Positions 22,001 through 34,060 of a DNA stretch of 64,000 nt are shown in pieces (the stretch's first letter is position 1; every line of letters begins with the position of its first letter). Made by a program: the position numbers and the translations under genes. The notes under the pieces are model-generated. The model was not told where the DNA came from. It worked only from the letters and a program-made list of their open reading frames with translations, and searched no databases. Source of the DNA: Apostichopus japonicus (taxonomy: Eukaryota > Echinodermata > Holothuroidea > Aspidochirotida > Stichopodidae); assembly GCF_037975245.1 (NCBI RefSeq), contig NC_092572.1:24226489-24290488 (forward strand). Direction: 5' to 3'.

Positions 22001-25000
22001 TTAAATATCTGTGCATTTTCACAATATTCCATCCAGGGAAAGCTTTAGCTCATTTGCCTGCTAATGATTATCTTTCTAATATTAGAGACTGAATTGCTAA
22101 GTTTAGACGACTCGGGGCGGTCTCCTGGGATAGTTTTATCACAGACTGCACGGCAAGCCACCGAAAGCCTGTTTTCACCGTACAGCTCTAGGGCACATTC
22201 CTAGTAGTAATGAAAATTATCTGCCGTGATATTAAAATCAATTTTCGTTCCGACAACTGTTGGAACGAAGTCGAAGATTGCCGGGATTTGTCAAACACAC
22301 GAGAGCGAGGAGAGGAAGAGAGCACGTTTGAAGAAACGGAAATATTTCGATAATCAGCCAGCCAGAGCTATGTAGTCGAGGTTTGGGGCTTAATATTATT
22401 ACAAGACCATTGTGTCCCATGCGCTAATTTGTTGATGGGGGAATAGGCTCATATTTTTTTCTCTTTGAAGTTTGATAAGCACATCTTTGCAGGCAATCGT
22501 AAATAAATAAGACCTTGCAGGTCTACTGCTGTAGCAGAATGGCCTTGGATTTTTTCTGTTTTTTTTTTCTTCTCTTATTTCTTTCTACTAATATTTGTTT
22601 AATATTCTGTACCAGGCATTGTAAAAGGAGAGTTGAAAACATTCTACCGATGCTGTGTTTGAGGAGGACTTGTGAGTGCTGAATGGAAAATAAATTATGA
22701 ACAGGAAGTCTTTAATTGCTGGCTTACAAGAGTACTTAAAGGTCAGTTTTGTAGCACCAGCAGCATTATAGCAAAAAGAGCAACATGGCCACATTGCAGC
22801 AACAGAAATGGGACCTCAAAGGACATCCCACATTGCCCCTGCAACTATGGTTTGGGCGTGAGTGAGAATTCCCCGCCCCCTTCACACCCCCCACAATTGG
22901 CACTTCTGGATACTTAAGATATGGCATTCTCATGCTTTCTCTGTTGAGGACGGGGCTTAGTTTGGCGAGTATAGGGGAAAGACTCGTGCTGAACCGCAAA
23001 AATGATGGAACAAAATGGATGAAAAAAAATTCTGATTTTAAAACTTGTCTTCCAACCAATTGGTGGTCCCATTTTTCTGTCTGGGAGATCGGATCAGCCT
23101 ATAGTTATGCCACTGGGGTACTACTTACACATAAGAGCAAATTTATAACTGGTCCCTTCAGTTGAAGTTCAAGTCAGTCATTACCTATAACTTTGCTGAG
23201 ATGACTGGAGCCATTGGTCAACAGACTTGAGTCATTTTATTATCTCTTGATGACAAACTTGTGTCACTTTTACCTTGAAAACTCAGTGACTCATTTAAAA
23301 ATCAAATGTTAGCTGGGAGGGTTTACTGTTGTCATCATGTCAGTAAACAATGTGTCAAATTACTGAAACATTGAACTCCCCAATTCAACAAAACTGGGAG
23401 TAATTCATGAGGGCTAACCCTTGCAGGGACTTGTAGAGCTCTATTTTTGACATGATCAATATATTCATAAATATTTATGAGCAAAACTTACAACCTTTGA
23501 CCTTGTGTTGAGAAAACCAAAACTTTAAGTTTTCCTGTTGATCATTTACTTTTTTAATTAAATAAACTTGTTTTTCAACATCTTCTGCCTCTATTAATTC
23601 TCTGTAATTAAATATCAAAGTAAATTTACAATATCAAGTATATACTGTATGTATATATATATATATATATATATAGTTATATATATATATATATATATAT
23701 TCAAAATGTGTCTCCCTTCAAACAGCTTCAATATTTTGTGTTTTATTGGCAATTGTACCAATTTTAACAAAGTTTTGTATTTCTCAAAATAAGATTGCAG
23801 TCAATGAAACTATAAAATTACACTTAAATTACAGATTTTTTTTTTTTTTTTACCAAATAAAGTTTTTAATGAGTAGGTTGGTAATCAATGACTTCATTCA
23901 TTCCCTAATATTTCTTTGCCATTACAATTTTCCTTTTTTGTTGTTGTCATTTTAGCCATAAATCACCAGCTTGTCTGTGTGGGGGGGGGGGGGGGGGAGA
24001 GTTGATTGAGAATCAAAATTTATGGAAAGTTTACTCAAATTGTGAAATTAAACTTGACTGGTCAAGATAATGAGTGACATTGTTATAGGATTTTAGGATT
24101 TTTTGACATTCATCAGAGTCAACCCACACAGTTGTTTCATATTTCTATCAACAGATGTCAATTTACAAGTTAACCTCCTCTGATTTTGATGTATAAACTT
24201 GAGTGTATTATCTCCTTCACGTATATAAAAACGGCTCTCCGATACAAGCCAGCTTTTACCGATCTTTACACAAGTCTGTTTCATTCAGTTTGTGGTTGTC
24301 GTTGTTACCACCGTTGAGGATTTTATGACTCAAGTAGGAAGAAGACCTTAATGCATACATGTAATGAATCATAGCATTTCTGCCGAGCCCCGACGACGAC
24401 GCGTACGATGTTTCTTTATCGTTAAAGGATATATTTTGTCCAACCTCTCAAAGCGTATAGTCCTCCTCGTGTCAATAGTGAACCCGCCCCCCCTGGGGAA
24501 TGCTAACCGTGGCCGCTCAGCAAACTGGCTGATCAAAACGAATTAGGCCAAAGTCAATATCAGAGCCCAGTCCTGCTAAAAAACCTGAACTTGAGAAACA
24601 TCCTTGGAGCAAATTATTCAGAGCCAACTTTAAAACAACAAAGAAAAAGATGTAAAAAACAGAGGCATAATATAACTCTAGCAGCAGAGCAACGGGGGGG
24701 GAATGTCAAATGACGAAGATGCTCTGAGGGGGAAGTGACAAAGAATATCAAGATGGACTGACAATTTGATTGTCTCTCTCTGATTGAAAGCAACATATGT
24801 GAAGTTCTTGATGTATTGAAGTTCCATGGGCAAAATAAAATCATCACAACAATAAGTTCCTCTTTATTTAAGTCACACACAGACACACACATAAAAACAA
24901 AAACAAAAACCGGTGGGTTTAATACGGAAAAGAAATAAGAGTATGGAGATATCTGCTCAAGGTTCGGAATTTGGAACAGCCAGAGGTCTAGATGTCGGTT

Positions 25001-25135
25001 GATGTAACGAGAAGTATTGTTACTGCACGTGCCAAGAAGACATTGTGAGACAGTACCTTACCTAGTTACACTTCTGAACATTGAAAAATTGTTTGAATTG
25101 CTATTATTTTTGAAAAGAGAGTTATAACATATTTT
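19004..25135. other. Gene-poor DNA with simple repeats
   Basis: No exon or gene is supported. Visible are C/CA runs at 20391-20422, a poly-G run at 20860-20882, a 44-bp doubled G-rich unit at about 21480-21545, a TA tract at 23646-23700, and poly-G at 23983-23998. Frames of 60-97 codons on both strands match no family and lack splice signals in register. Confidence 0.5.
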
Positions 25136-25345
25136 AACTTGAAAACATAAATTTTACATAATAATTTAACATGTTAACATGTTGAACATGTTAACATAGT
25201 TAACATGTTAAACTTGTTAACATACATAATTTTACATAATAATTTAACATATTAACATATATAGTTAACATGTTAACAAACATGTTTAACATATTAACAT
25301 ACATGCTAAGCATGTTAACATACATGTTTAACATGTTAAACACTG
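25136..25345. repeat. AT-rich palindromic repeat (TTAACATGTTAA type)
   Basis: Repeated TTAACATGTTAA-like words occur in irregular spacing, with frequent self-complementary stretches such as AACATGTTAACATGTT. A smaller cluster lies at about 25630-25740. A related family (AACATGTAAAAATGCTAAC) fills 45640-46240. Confidence 0.8.
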
Positions 25346-28300
25346 TCCTGTGAGCCTTCAGTATATAAACAGTAGTGTGAGCCTGGATATATGCACCGAC
25401 AAAACTTTACCCAGTTAAATTCCGGTTTGGAAAGCTCTGCTAATACAAATTTATTTACATTTTCTACAAAAATTCAATATTTCAATTTTCTTTCATGAGG
25501 TATAAGCAAAGCAGATGTGCTTGATCAGAACAGAAATTTTCAAGATACATAATGAACAAATGTATTCCTGAGAATATCAACAATTACACATTTGTTTTCT
25601 TTAAATCCAGTTGTCAAAAGCTTATTATACACATGTTAACATATTTTATTATGTTGATATATATAATTTACATGTAACACATAACATGTTAACATCAATT
25701 ATGCAACATGTTAACATATATTTTAACATGTAATATAATTTAAAGGGAGAGAGAGAAATGTCACAATTTCCTCACTTAATGTGTAGTCACTTTAATGACT
25801 ACATTTTAAGTAGTCCTGGATGTTATTTATCTCACTTGATATTAAAAGATTGCAGTCACATAATCAATAGCATAAAACAATTAATAAAGTTGAGTGAGAG
25901 CTGGTTATTATACTGCTACACTGGTATCACCTGGACAGAAGGTTGGGTATACAGGAAAGGCATTATGGGGAATTAAGTATACAGGAGGGAGGAGGGGAGG
26001 GGAAAAGGGAGGGGGACGGGGAGCGGAAGGGGAGGGGGAGGGGTGAGGGAATGTTGCTCTTCTTTGATAATTCTGACTTAACATATAAGTCTGAGTATTA
26101 GATCACAACACCTTAATAAGCTGCCTATTGTAAAATGTAAACAGCCCAGTATCTCCAACACTAATTTAATTTTTTTCTTGGTAGGCTATCTTGTATTGAC
26201 CAAAATATGCTAGAGTTATGAAAATGGTAAGCTAGGGTTATTACTCACATTGAAATCTGGCTCAGCCAATCCAATGATTTTTGTTCAATTTGTAATATCA
26301 ATGAGCAAAAGGTAGATGGTAAAAGGTTTTGGAAGGAAAGAAAAAGGTGAACGTGGGATATAAAAACTTCCACAACCTTTGAGGAAACTTATTCCATTTG
26401 GACAGTGCTGTGTATGTTGTGGTGGCATGTTTGTATGTCAGGGCCTATAAGTTAAACTAGTACAGCATTGCTACAATGTCCAATTTATCTATGAGGATAT
26501 GATAGATTTACCAATAATTAAATCTTTGCTTCCACCTTCACCAATCCCAACCAACTCTGAGAGTGTACCAGAAGGGGTGGGGTGGGGGGGGGATCCTTCC
26601 GGAGAAAGGTTAAAGGGATTAGCACGAAATGCACTGGTTCTTATAAGACCTCTCATCAAAGGATTACTGCCAATTGGATTGAGACTCCATTTTAAGGACG
26701 TAGTATTGATTACCGATACGTTAGCACACGAATCAAATACCAACCATTCTTGGATGAAAACCTCTTTATTGATTTCTACTTGGCTGGTTGTCTGTACTCA
26801 TCGGCTTAAAGCAACCCAGAGTTTTTTTTTGTGTTTTTATGGGAGGGTGGGGGGGTTGTGGTTTAAAATCAGTTTAATAAAGAGGATAAAACAATACTAA
26901 ATATTGCATGATACTATATAGAATTAGTAATGATTATATACAGTTATGATCAAGAGTAAGGTTTTAAGAAGATTCCCCCAAGAGGGGAGCCTGTATGAGA
27001 ACAAAAACCAAAACAACTTGATGTTCTTTGTTAAGAGAATAAAGTACTTTTCAATAAGAAAGACTGCACTTCTGTGATAGCATAGTCCATTTCCCTTCCA
27101 TCGAACCCAGAGTGAAAATAAGAGTGTAAGAATGTACCACAAATCCCTTGACATTCAGTTCTGTCTCCACAGAAGAATCAGGATATTTGACATCAAGATT
27201 GGTCGAAGCAATTAACAGAATATACAAAACAACTACAAGGGAGTTGGTTAATTTAAATTATTCACACCGGACAGGGTGTAGGGACTCGCTGGGCCGACCG
27301 TCGCAACCGATGATTGTGATTGGTGATTGCGCTAGGGTTCTAATGCATATTCATATTAGAAGTCTTGGTTCAACTGGTAAATCATCGATGCGACCTATCA
27401 CGTGCACGCTCCCGATGATACTCGGTTCGAGACGGTTGGATGACACATTATGAAGTACTGTATGTTCTACATGAGTTATAAGGCTGTTAACCTCTCATGT
27501 ACATGACAGCCCAGCCATGTAGCTCATCTATCATACACATATCTATGAATATGCATAGATCTAACTACACTCACTCACCCTACATCTCATGAATAATTCA
27601 AGGACTATGTAGTGTGTTTCCCAGCTCCCTGGAGCAAAAAACATGCAAATAATTATCTAGATATAAAACTCCATGAATAGTCAGGTTACTTTTACAGACT
27701 TCCTCTTCTTCCCTGCAACACTTTCTTTAATTCCTCCCTACCCCACAACCCACTCCCCAACCCCCCCACTAACCCCCCTCCCCCATCCTTCTATTCTTTC
27801 TACCTCCAAACATTACCGATAACAAATAGCTGGCTGTACAGTTTAACATAGATAACCCTGACACAATGCTATTTCCTTTTTCTCTTTTGTTCCTTGCTCC
27901 CTTGTCTTACCTTCTTTTGTTTTACCTTCTCCCAAGGGCTCCTTATCTATTTTTCTTCTTCTTCCTCTTCCCCCCCCCCTCCCTCTCTCCCTCCTCACCT
28001 ACAGTACTCCTCTCATTGCCTTCAGGGGGGTTCTTTTACCTCCTTCCCTATCCCCCTTTCAGTGCTTCCTTTCATTGTCCCCTGTATCGTCTGACATTGT
28101 CATACTCCTTTAATGTCAAGAGATAAACATCCTAAAATCCTTAAACATAGCCTTGGGCTGACTGCTACCTACCCACCTTCTACAGACTAACCCAGACATT
28201 AACCTAAGTACTATATCATACAATGGGTGAAATAGAATAATGTTGGTTTTAATGACTATATTTAACATTGTTATAAAGGTAGCCTTCAACCACGTACATA

Positions 28301-28894
28301 GCCCACAGTGACTGATTACAATGGACTCTGATGAACAATAACTACACATGATATACATACCCTTAAGTGCATTGATCTTGTATGTCAACAAGGATCGAAT
28401 CCCTCAATTTATTGAAAAGGCTTTTCGCAAAACAATTTCTCACACAGATGTGGAAAGAAAAAAAAAATTGCTGAGATGAAACTGGTACCTTTTATTCTCA
28501 AAATAAAATAAAATTGTTAGCAATATGCTTATCCACTAGAGAGTCTGTGTAATAGAACATGTAAAAGTAAGTACTTTCTTTTACACACCTTTTATTCTCA
28601 ACGACGAAACAGATTATAGGTCCATATGAACGTGTCCTGTTTCCACAATTCTTCATTTATTAATTCGATCTATGGTCAAAGGAGAAACTTATGCTGGACA
28701 CGATTTAATAAATGAGGAACATATTCAAGGCCTCTTGCATGGTGAAATTGAAATCAATTGCTACCAGTTTTTACCAAAAATTGATTTGTGAGAGATTCAT
28801 TTGAAACATTTGGGAGAAAAAGTGGACTTGAAGCAAACAGGGATGTTATATACATGGCCATTGACAAAACTGCTTGTTTTCTTACTTACAGTTG
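25346..28894. other. Non-coding DNA with a G-rich and several C/T-rich tracts
   Basis: A G-rich, quadruplex-capable tract lies at 25983-26049 and C/T-rich tracts lie at 27700-27800 and 27865-28090. Frames at 26.5-26.9, 27.15-27.45 and 27.87-28.13 kb resemble no family; the last is Pro/Ser/Leu-rich from the pyrimidine tract. No gene is supported. Confidence 0.5.
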
Positions 28895-29570
28895 TTTTAT
28901 AGTGTGTACACACTAAACATAGTGTGCAGACACTATACATAGTGTGTACACACTGTACATAGTGTGTACACACTATACATAGTGACAATTTCAACTTAGT
29001 CTGTCATTATACTCTATGCTGACCTGTGCACTGTTTAAATACTACACATAGTGTGTACATACTATACATACTATACATAGTGTGAACATATTATACATAG
29101 TGTGTACATACTAAACATAGTGACAATTTTAACATACTCTGTCATTACTCTATGCTGACCTATGCACTGTTTACATACTATACATAGTGTGTACATACAA
29201 TAAATAGTGTGTAGTTGTGTACACACTATACATAGTGTGTACATACTATACATAGTGACAATTTTAACATTCTCTGTCATTACTCTATATACTGACCTGT
29301 GTACTGTCTACATACTATACATAGTGTGTACATACTTTACATAGTGTGTAGTTGTGTACACACTATACATAGTGTGTACATACTATACATAGTGACAATT
29401 TTAACATTCTCTGTCATTACTCTATATACTGACCTGTGTACTGTCTACATACTATACATAGTGTGTACATACTTTACATAGTGTGTAGTTGTGTACACAC
29501 TATACATAGTGTGTACATACTATACATAGTGACAATTTTAACATACTCTGTCATTACTCTATATAGCTGC
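28895..29570. repeat. Higher-order satellite, about 136-bp period, made of palindromic 20-mers
   Basis: Inner units are TACATAGTGTGTACATACTA-like. TACACACTAT-AC-ATAGTGTGTA is a 10-bp inverted repeat with a 2-bp spacer. Groups of these are separated by a constant block (GACAATTTTAACAT...GTCATTACTCTAT). Block positions 29013, 29149, 29284, 29421 and 29558 give periods of 135-137 bp. Both strands stay open in places, giving Tyr/Ile/Val/Cys repeats that are artefacts. Confidence 0.92.
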
Positions 29571-29574
29571 CAAC

Positions 29575-31147
29575 ATTCAGGCAAGTCTAACTTGTCTGAT
29601 ACCCCAGGGGAATTCAATCCAATCAAACCCACGAACCTCCTCATTTGGGTAATTTTCCGCTTCCGAGGAGATCGTCAAATCTTGCGAATGGAGAAAAAGT
29701 CATGTTGATGATTTATTAAGTCAACAGCCAAGTAGAAAGCCCTGAGTTGAAACTGGCTTTTTTTAATGTTAATTAAATTACCAAATAATAACCTCTAGGC
29801 TAAGAGCATCACTATTTCATTCAAAACCTCTCGTAAATTTTCCCTTCTGGAAGGTTAAAGAGTTCAATAACTTCAAAACATATACCTGTTTCAAATCGTC
29901 TCATCGTGAAATTTAGTTTTCTTGAAATATTTCTCGTTTTTTTTACTTTTGTACCGGAATGTTCCTTTCTCTCCTTGGATCATTTGGCTTTTATACCGAC
30001 AAATATCTTTTGATAAAAATTTGATAAATTTATGGTAAATGCTTTTCAGGCTATTGCCATTACGATGTGGAGGCTAAATAATGCGAAGATGTAAACAGTT
30101 GAATGTAAGGATGACTTCGAACACTGGCTTCATCATCAGACGTGATCAGTGAGATCACGAGTTTACTGTTTCAAAGGAATTTAGAGCAATGACAAAATAT
30201 GCAGATGTATTCAGAACTGGAGACGTATTCGCACAAGTTAAAGCAGTATTATCATCATAGTTTAACGACTCTGTTCATCTCTATGAGTTTGACGGCCAAT
30301 TTCGTCCTGACAGAGAATGTACCCAAATTGAGCCATCTTGATTGGATGGTAAATCGTTGTTGTCATGTCAACAAACAAACAAATGTATTTTTAAAAATGT
30401 GAAAGAATGTGATAACACTGTCCAGTCTGATTATTCTATTCACAAACATGATCAAAGATTGTGATTAAAATGCAGTGGACTCAGAAGTTATCAGTTGCAT
30501 GCTCACAACATGTAACTATCCAGCCAAAAGTTAATTAGCCTGATATTAACAGGAATTGACACGATCGAAACTCTTTTCAATCATATTTTTACAAATTATG
30601 TATTTTAAACAAATAGAAATTAATTTTAAGGGAAACAAGCAGCTAGCTGAATTTGCATGAATATTTAAATATTCATTAAATCTCACAAACTCTCAAGACA
30701 AATTCGATAAAAGTCTGATGATATGGTTCCAATAAAGTACAATAACTATCATAATAGTTAGTACTACAGTGTCTCCTTAAAATGTTATCCCGAGGCCATC
30801 GATTAAAAAAAAGTGGAGTTCAAGGAACGTTTTTGTCTAGTGTACTTTGGATACAAACTTGTACAAACATTTTGAGACATTTTCCAGTAATTCAGTTAGA
30901 ACTGATGAAATGTGTGGATTGATGTGAAAAGTTTCTGAAACAGTCTCTGTCTTAGGACTGATGACAGGTAGAGCAATGTTGAAGTCCATGTTAAATAGTT
31001 GAGCTGATAGCCTGATTTAACTACTAAGAATGGTTCTAAGCTCTCTAAACATCCATGAGATGATAGGGAGCTCATCTTTGGTGTGATATTAGAAGCAATA
31101 TGGCAATGCTCAACAGTCTTTGTACTCCATCGGATGAACCTGGAATC
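29575..31147. other. Non-coding DNA
   Basis: No gene, RNA or transposon end was recognised. Frames are short and match no family. Confidence 0.45.
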
Positions 31148-31781
31148 CAGTGGCAGAGTGTCCAAGGGCGTAGGAACCGGGGGGTGAAAAATATGGAGGG
31201 GCAGAAGTATCATTCCACCCCCCTGCTTTGCAAGTCAGAAAACCCCTTTTTCATTTCCAAAGGAGAAAAAAATCTCATTTGGAGCACCAAATTGCATCTA
31301 AGGCCAGGTGAAAATGCAAAATTATTTACAAAATGGAGTGGGTGTTGAAGTGTGCTATATTGCACCAAATTGCATCTGAGGCCACCTGGAAATGCAAAAA
31401 GATTCCAAAGGGGAGGGGGACACCCCCTCCCCTTAGACCCCTCCCCCAGGCCGGCCATCAGTCTTCAGCCCCCCACTCAAAAGTACCTTCCGACGCCACT
31501 GGGAGCGTCCATACAGTCAGGGGACAGATGCCCCCCCCTGACGGACTCAAATGGACTGCTGGCGCCCTTTTCAGCTTTTTATCACTTATTCGTGATTATT
31601 GACTTTTTTATTGCGCTCTCATCTACCTATTGACATTTGTCACATTTTTTTGGCAATGACACCTATTTATTCTTCGTTTATCTGCAAATTAGCAAGGCCC
31701 GGAAATGGGTCATTTCCGGCGATCTAGGGAGTATCTTTACTCAAAAAATTTCTGTGCGCTCTTCTTGGATAGTGTTGAAAG
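31148..31781 (+). mobile_element. Non-autonomous hAT 'family A' copy, interrupted and truncated
   Basis: The left terminus CAGTGGCAGAG (31148) matches that of the complete copy at 41568. The body resumes at 31502 (GAGCGTCCATACAGTC) after a family B insertion and follows the complete copies to about 31781. A short internal block and the right terminus are missing. There is no coding capacity. Confidence 0.82.
31163..31501 (-). mobile_element. Non-autonomous hAT 'family B' inserted into family A
   Basis: The ends are CAAGGGCGTAGGAA on the left and TTCCGACGCCACTG on the right, the same termini in inverted orientation as the complete copy at 61422. The flanking 8-mers AGAGTGTC and GGAGCGTC match at six of eight positions, consistent with an aged hAT-type 8-bp target duplication inside family A. 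The body contains two diverged copies of CACCAAATTGCATCT. There is no ORF of its own. Confidence 0.83.
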
Positions 31782-33276
31782 TGGAACTGAGCAAAAGTGT
31801 AAAGCAGAACACAGGATAACAAAACACTTTATGGTCGGAAGTATAACATACTTTTATGTTTGACTGTTCTCATCCCTAACGGTTATTTCCTTATCTCCTT
31901 CCATTCCTTCATATTTAACCTTCCAATCTCCTCTTCCCCCCCCCCCTCCCCCACACACACCCTTCCCCTACCTCCAGACATTTATAATTAGGCAGTTTGG
32001 TAATTATGCAAAACTTTCAAGTCAGAATTCCTCTTTAAGCAAAGGATTGAAGTTGGATTGCACGTGAATGCAGGGTAAGGGAGATAATAGCAAGGAATAA
32101 ACAGAGGGTAACATGGCAGGGGGGGGGGAGGGGAGGTAGGTAGGAATCTTTGAAAACCTCAAACATTATCTAATTACTTACTAACTTCCTACAAGAGTAT
32201 TTTCAATTTGTGTTTTCATTCTTAGACTCAATGGTACTATAGTTACTCGCTACAAGATGTTACTTTCGATGGCCAAATAAATGGTTCCTTTTGGAAGCAA
32301 AATGGTTTCCCTTTTGGTTAAACTTTTGCATTATTACAAAGGATGTCTTATAACCTAAACAGTTGCTAGAAATTGTAAACCTATATATGCAAATTCTAAC
32401 TGCTGTCAATATTCCTCAGCTTTTCTTTTTTCATTCATTCTTTATTTCTTTATATATTTATTTTTGGTCTCTTTAGAACTCTTGTTATATACCCACCATT
32501 AATCAGCTGGCCTCATCCTTGATACCGTGGTCACTAATTTAGAGTGACTGGCTATCATGGTGTTCGTGGATACTGTTCCTATCCCACGCAGGCCTAACCA
32601 GACCAATCGTGACGTTTACGATGCAGTTATAATCCCCGATCTCATTATACTAACTTTCTGCCCAGCCCTCCTACTATCATCTATGATTATGTTTAGTCGG
32701 TATGTCCGTCACTGAGCTCATTGAAACCAGTGTACGTAACTTCTGCCATACAACCTACTCCCCCTCGCCCTCGCTGCAGTATTTAAGGTCTTCCTAATTC
32801 TGATGAAATATTTGTCGAGGTCAGGCACCCCCTACCTGGATGGTATTTTAGCTGGTGGGTTAGATTTCACGACAACAAAACATACATATATGTACAGTAG
32901 TATGACTCAACTTCAACAGAAGCAGTCTTGAGAGGTGGAAAACTGGCCGTACTGTCCAATAGTCAACACAAACACCCAAATGGAAAGTAGTGTTATGCAA
33001 GACACCTGCCTTACAATTGCTTCTGTATCGTTTGTGTCCCTTCTACAGTAAGATGTTAATGTAACATGTACAGGGTGGTACAGCAAACAAGGATAGGACA
33101 TTGTACGATATATAATTAAATGGTGTCCCTGCCCCGGGGTACTTAAAGGATGGCTTTAGGCACAAACTTAAGTTATGTTATGTTAAAGTTGAGTTTTTGG
33201 ACTGTCCTTGCACCCATCCTAATTAAATTGTTTACTAATCTGCAGATAGTCAACAATGCAGTTTGCCCTGATCTTC
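31782..33276. other. Non-coding DNA
   Basis: C-rich (31936-31960) and G-rich (32118-32140) runs. No gene is supported. The 62-codon minus frame at 32913-33101 has a hydrophobic stretch, but its splice phase does not fit the Ig gene. Confidence 0.45.
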
Positions 33277-33277
33277 G

Positions 33278-33532
33278 GGCGGAGTGTATAGCCTAGTGGT
33301 TAACGCCGGCGTCTCCCAGTCATGAGATCCCCGGTTCGATTCCCCGCCGACAGCAATGTGTGTCGTCTGGCAAGGGTGTTGTTCAATAACAACTTCCCGA
33401 CATGGACGTTAAATGGATGTGTGCCGAGAGATTGGCTACGGTCAGCTTGCGAGTCTATAAGCCTCCATGGCTTCTTTCGCGAGTTCCTGCTTGCGGGAAG
33501 ATCACTATACATACATACATACATACATACAT
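33278..33532 (+). mobile_element. tRNA-derived SINE, subfamily 1
   Basis: The tRNA-like head has an RNA polymerase III A box TAGCCTAGTGG (33289-33299) and B box GGTTCGATTCC (33333-33343). A body with ACATGGACGTTAAAT and CGGTCAGCTTG follows. Next comes a 3' hairpin TTCCTGC/GCGGGAA, then a (CATA)n tail. Body and tail are shared with the SINEs at 38577 and 47964. The cloverleaf is degenerate, so this is not a functional tRNA gene. Pol III transcription and LINE-driven insertion are known for the class. Confidence 0.88.
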
Positions 33533-33544
33533 CTTTGCTTGATA

Positions 33545-34060
33545 CAGTACATAAAGGAAGGACACAACAGGTCCAATGTTAATCCAAACTGTTTTTGTGT
33601 CCATATTATTTATAGGTTTTTAACAATATGCTGATGTTCCATTTACAATGTAATATCATTTAGTTTGGTACAGTACAAAATGGCAGGACAGTATGGTTTA
33701 ATTCAAGTGTCTTTGTGTACTTATGATACAGTAAATTAAAGATTTTCCAATAATCCAATGTATCATTATTTCTTGATGTACACAAAGGCAGGACTGAAGA
33801 GGTTTAATTCCAAACTGTCTTAGTGTCCTTACGATAGTGTAAATTATTATGTATGTAGATTTTTTTATAATCCAATGTATTATATCTTGAAACAGTACAC
33901 AATGGCAGGACTGCAGAGGTTTAATTCCAAACTGTCTTAGTGTCCTTACGATAGTGTAAATTATTATATGTAGATTTTTCAATAATCCAATGTATTATTA
34001 TTTCTTGAAAGAGTACACAATGGCAGGACTGAAGAGGTTACACTCCAAACTGTCTTTGTT
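33545..34060 (+). repeat. Tandem array, about 117-bp unit, four to five units
   Basis: Units begin AGTACA(C)AAAGG/ATGG at 33545, 33670, 33776, 33893 and 34010. They share GGACTG(A/C)AGAGGTT, CCAAACTGTCTTAGTGTCC and AATAATCCAATGTAT. The two middle units are most alike. The array starts 12 bp after the SINE tail. Confidence 0.88.

Noticed and set aside
27340-27440. tRNA-like A and B box words (TGGTTCAACTGG, GGTTCGAGAC) on the plus strand
   Set aside because: No acceptor-stem complementarity, weak T arm, and no SINE body or tail follows.
28895-29570. CRISPR-like array
   Set aside because: Repeats are not separated by unique spacers, the spacers themselves repeat, and the context is an animal genome.
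28797-29708. Cys/Tyr/Ile/Val-rich frames on both strands
   Set aside because: They follow the palindromic satellite; similar peptides on both strands show they come from the DNA dyads.
32913-33101. Hydrophobic minus frame considered as the membrane exon of the Ig gene
   Set aside because: The only good acceptor gives phase 2, which does not join the phase-1 Ig exon; the phase-1 reading hits a stop quickly.
33278-33350. Possible functional tRNA gene
   Set aside because: The box motifs are good but the cloverleaf arms mispair, and the sequence continues into a SINE body and ATAC tail.
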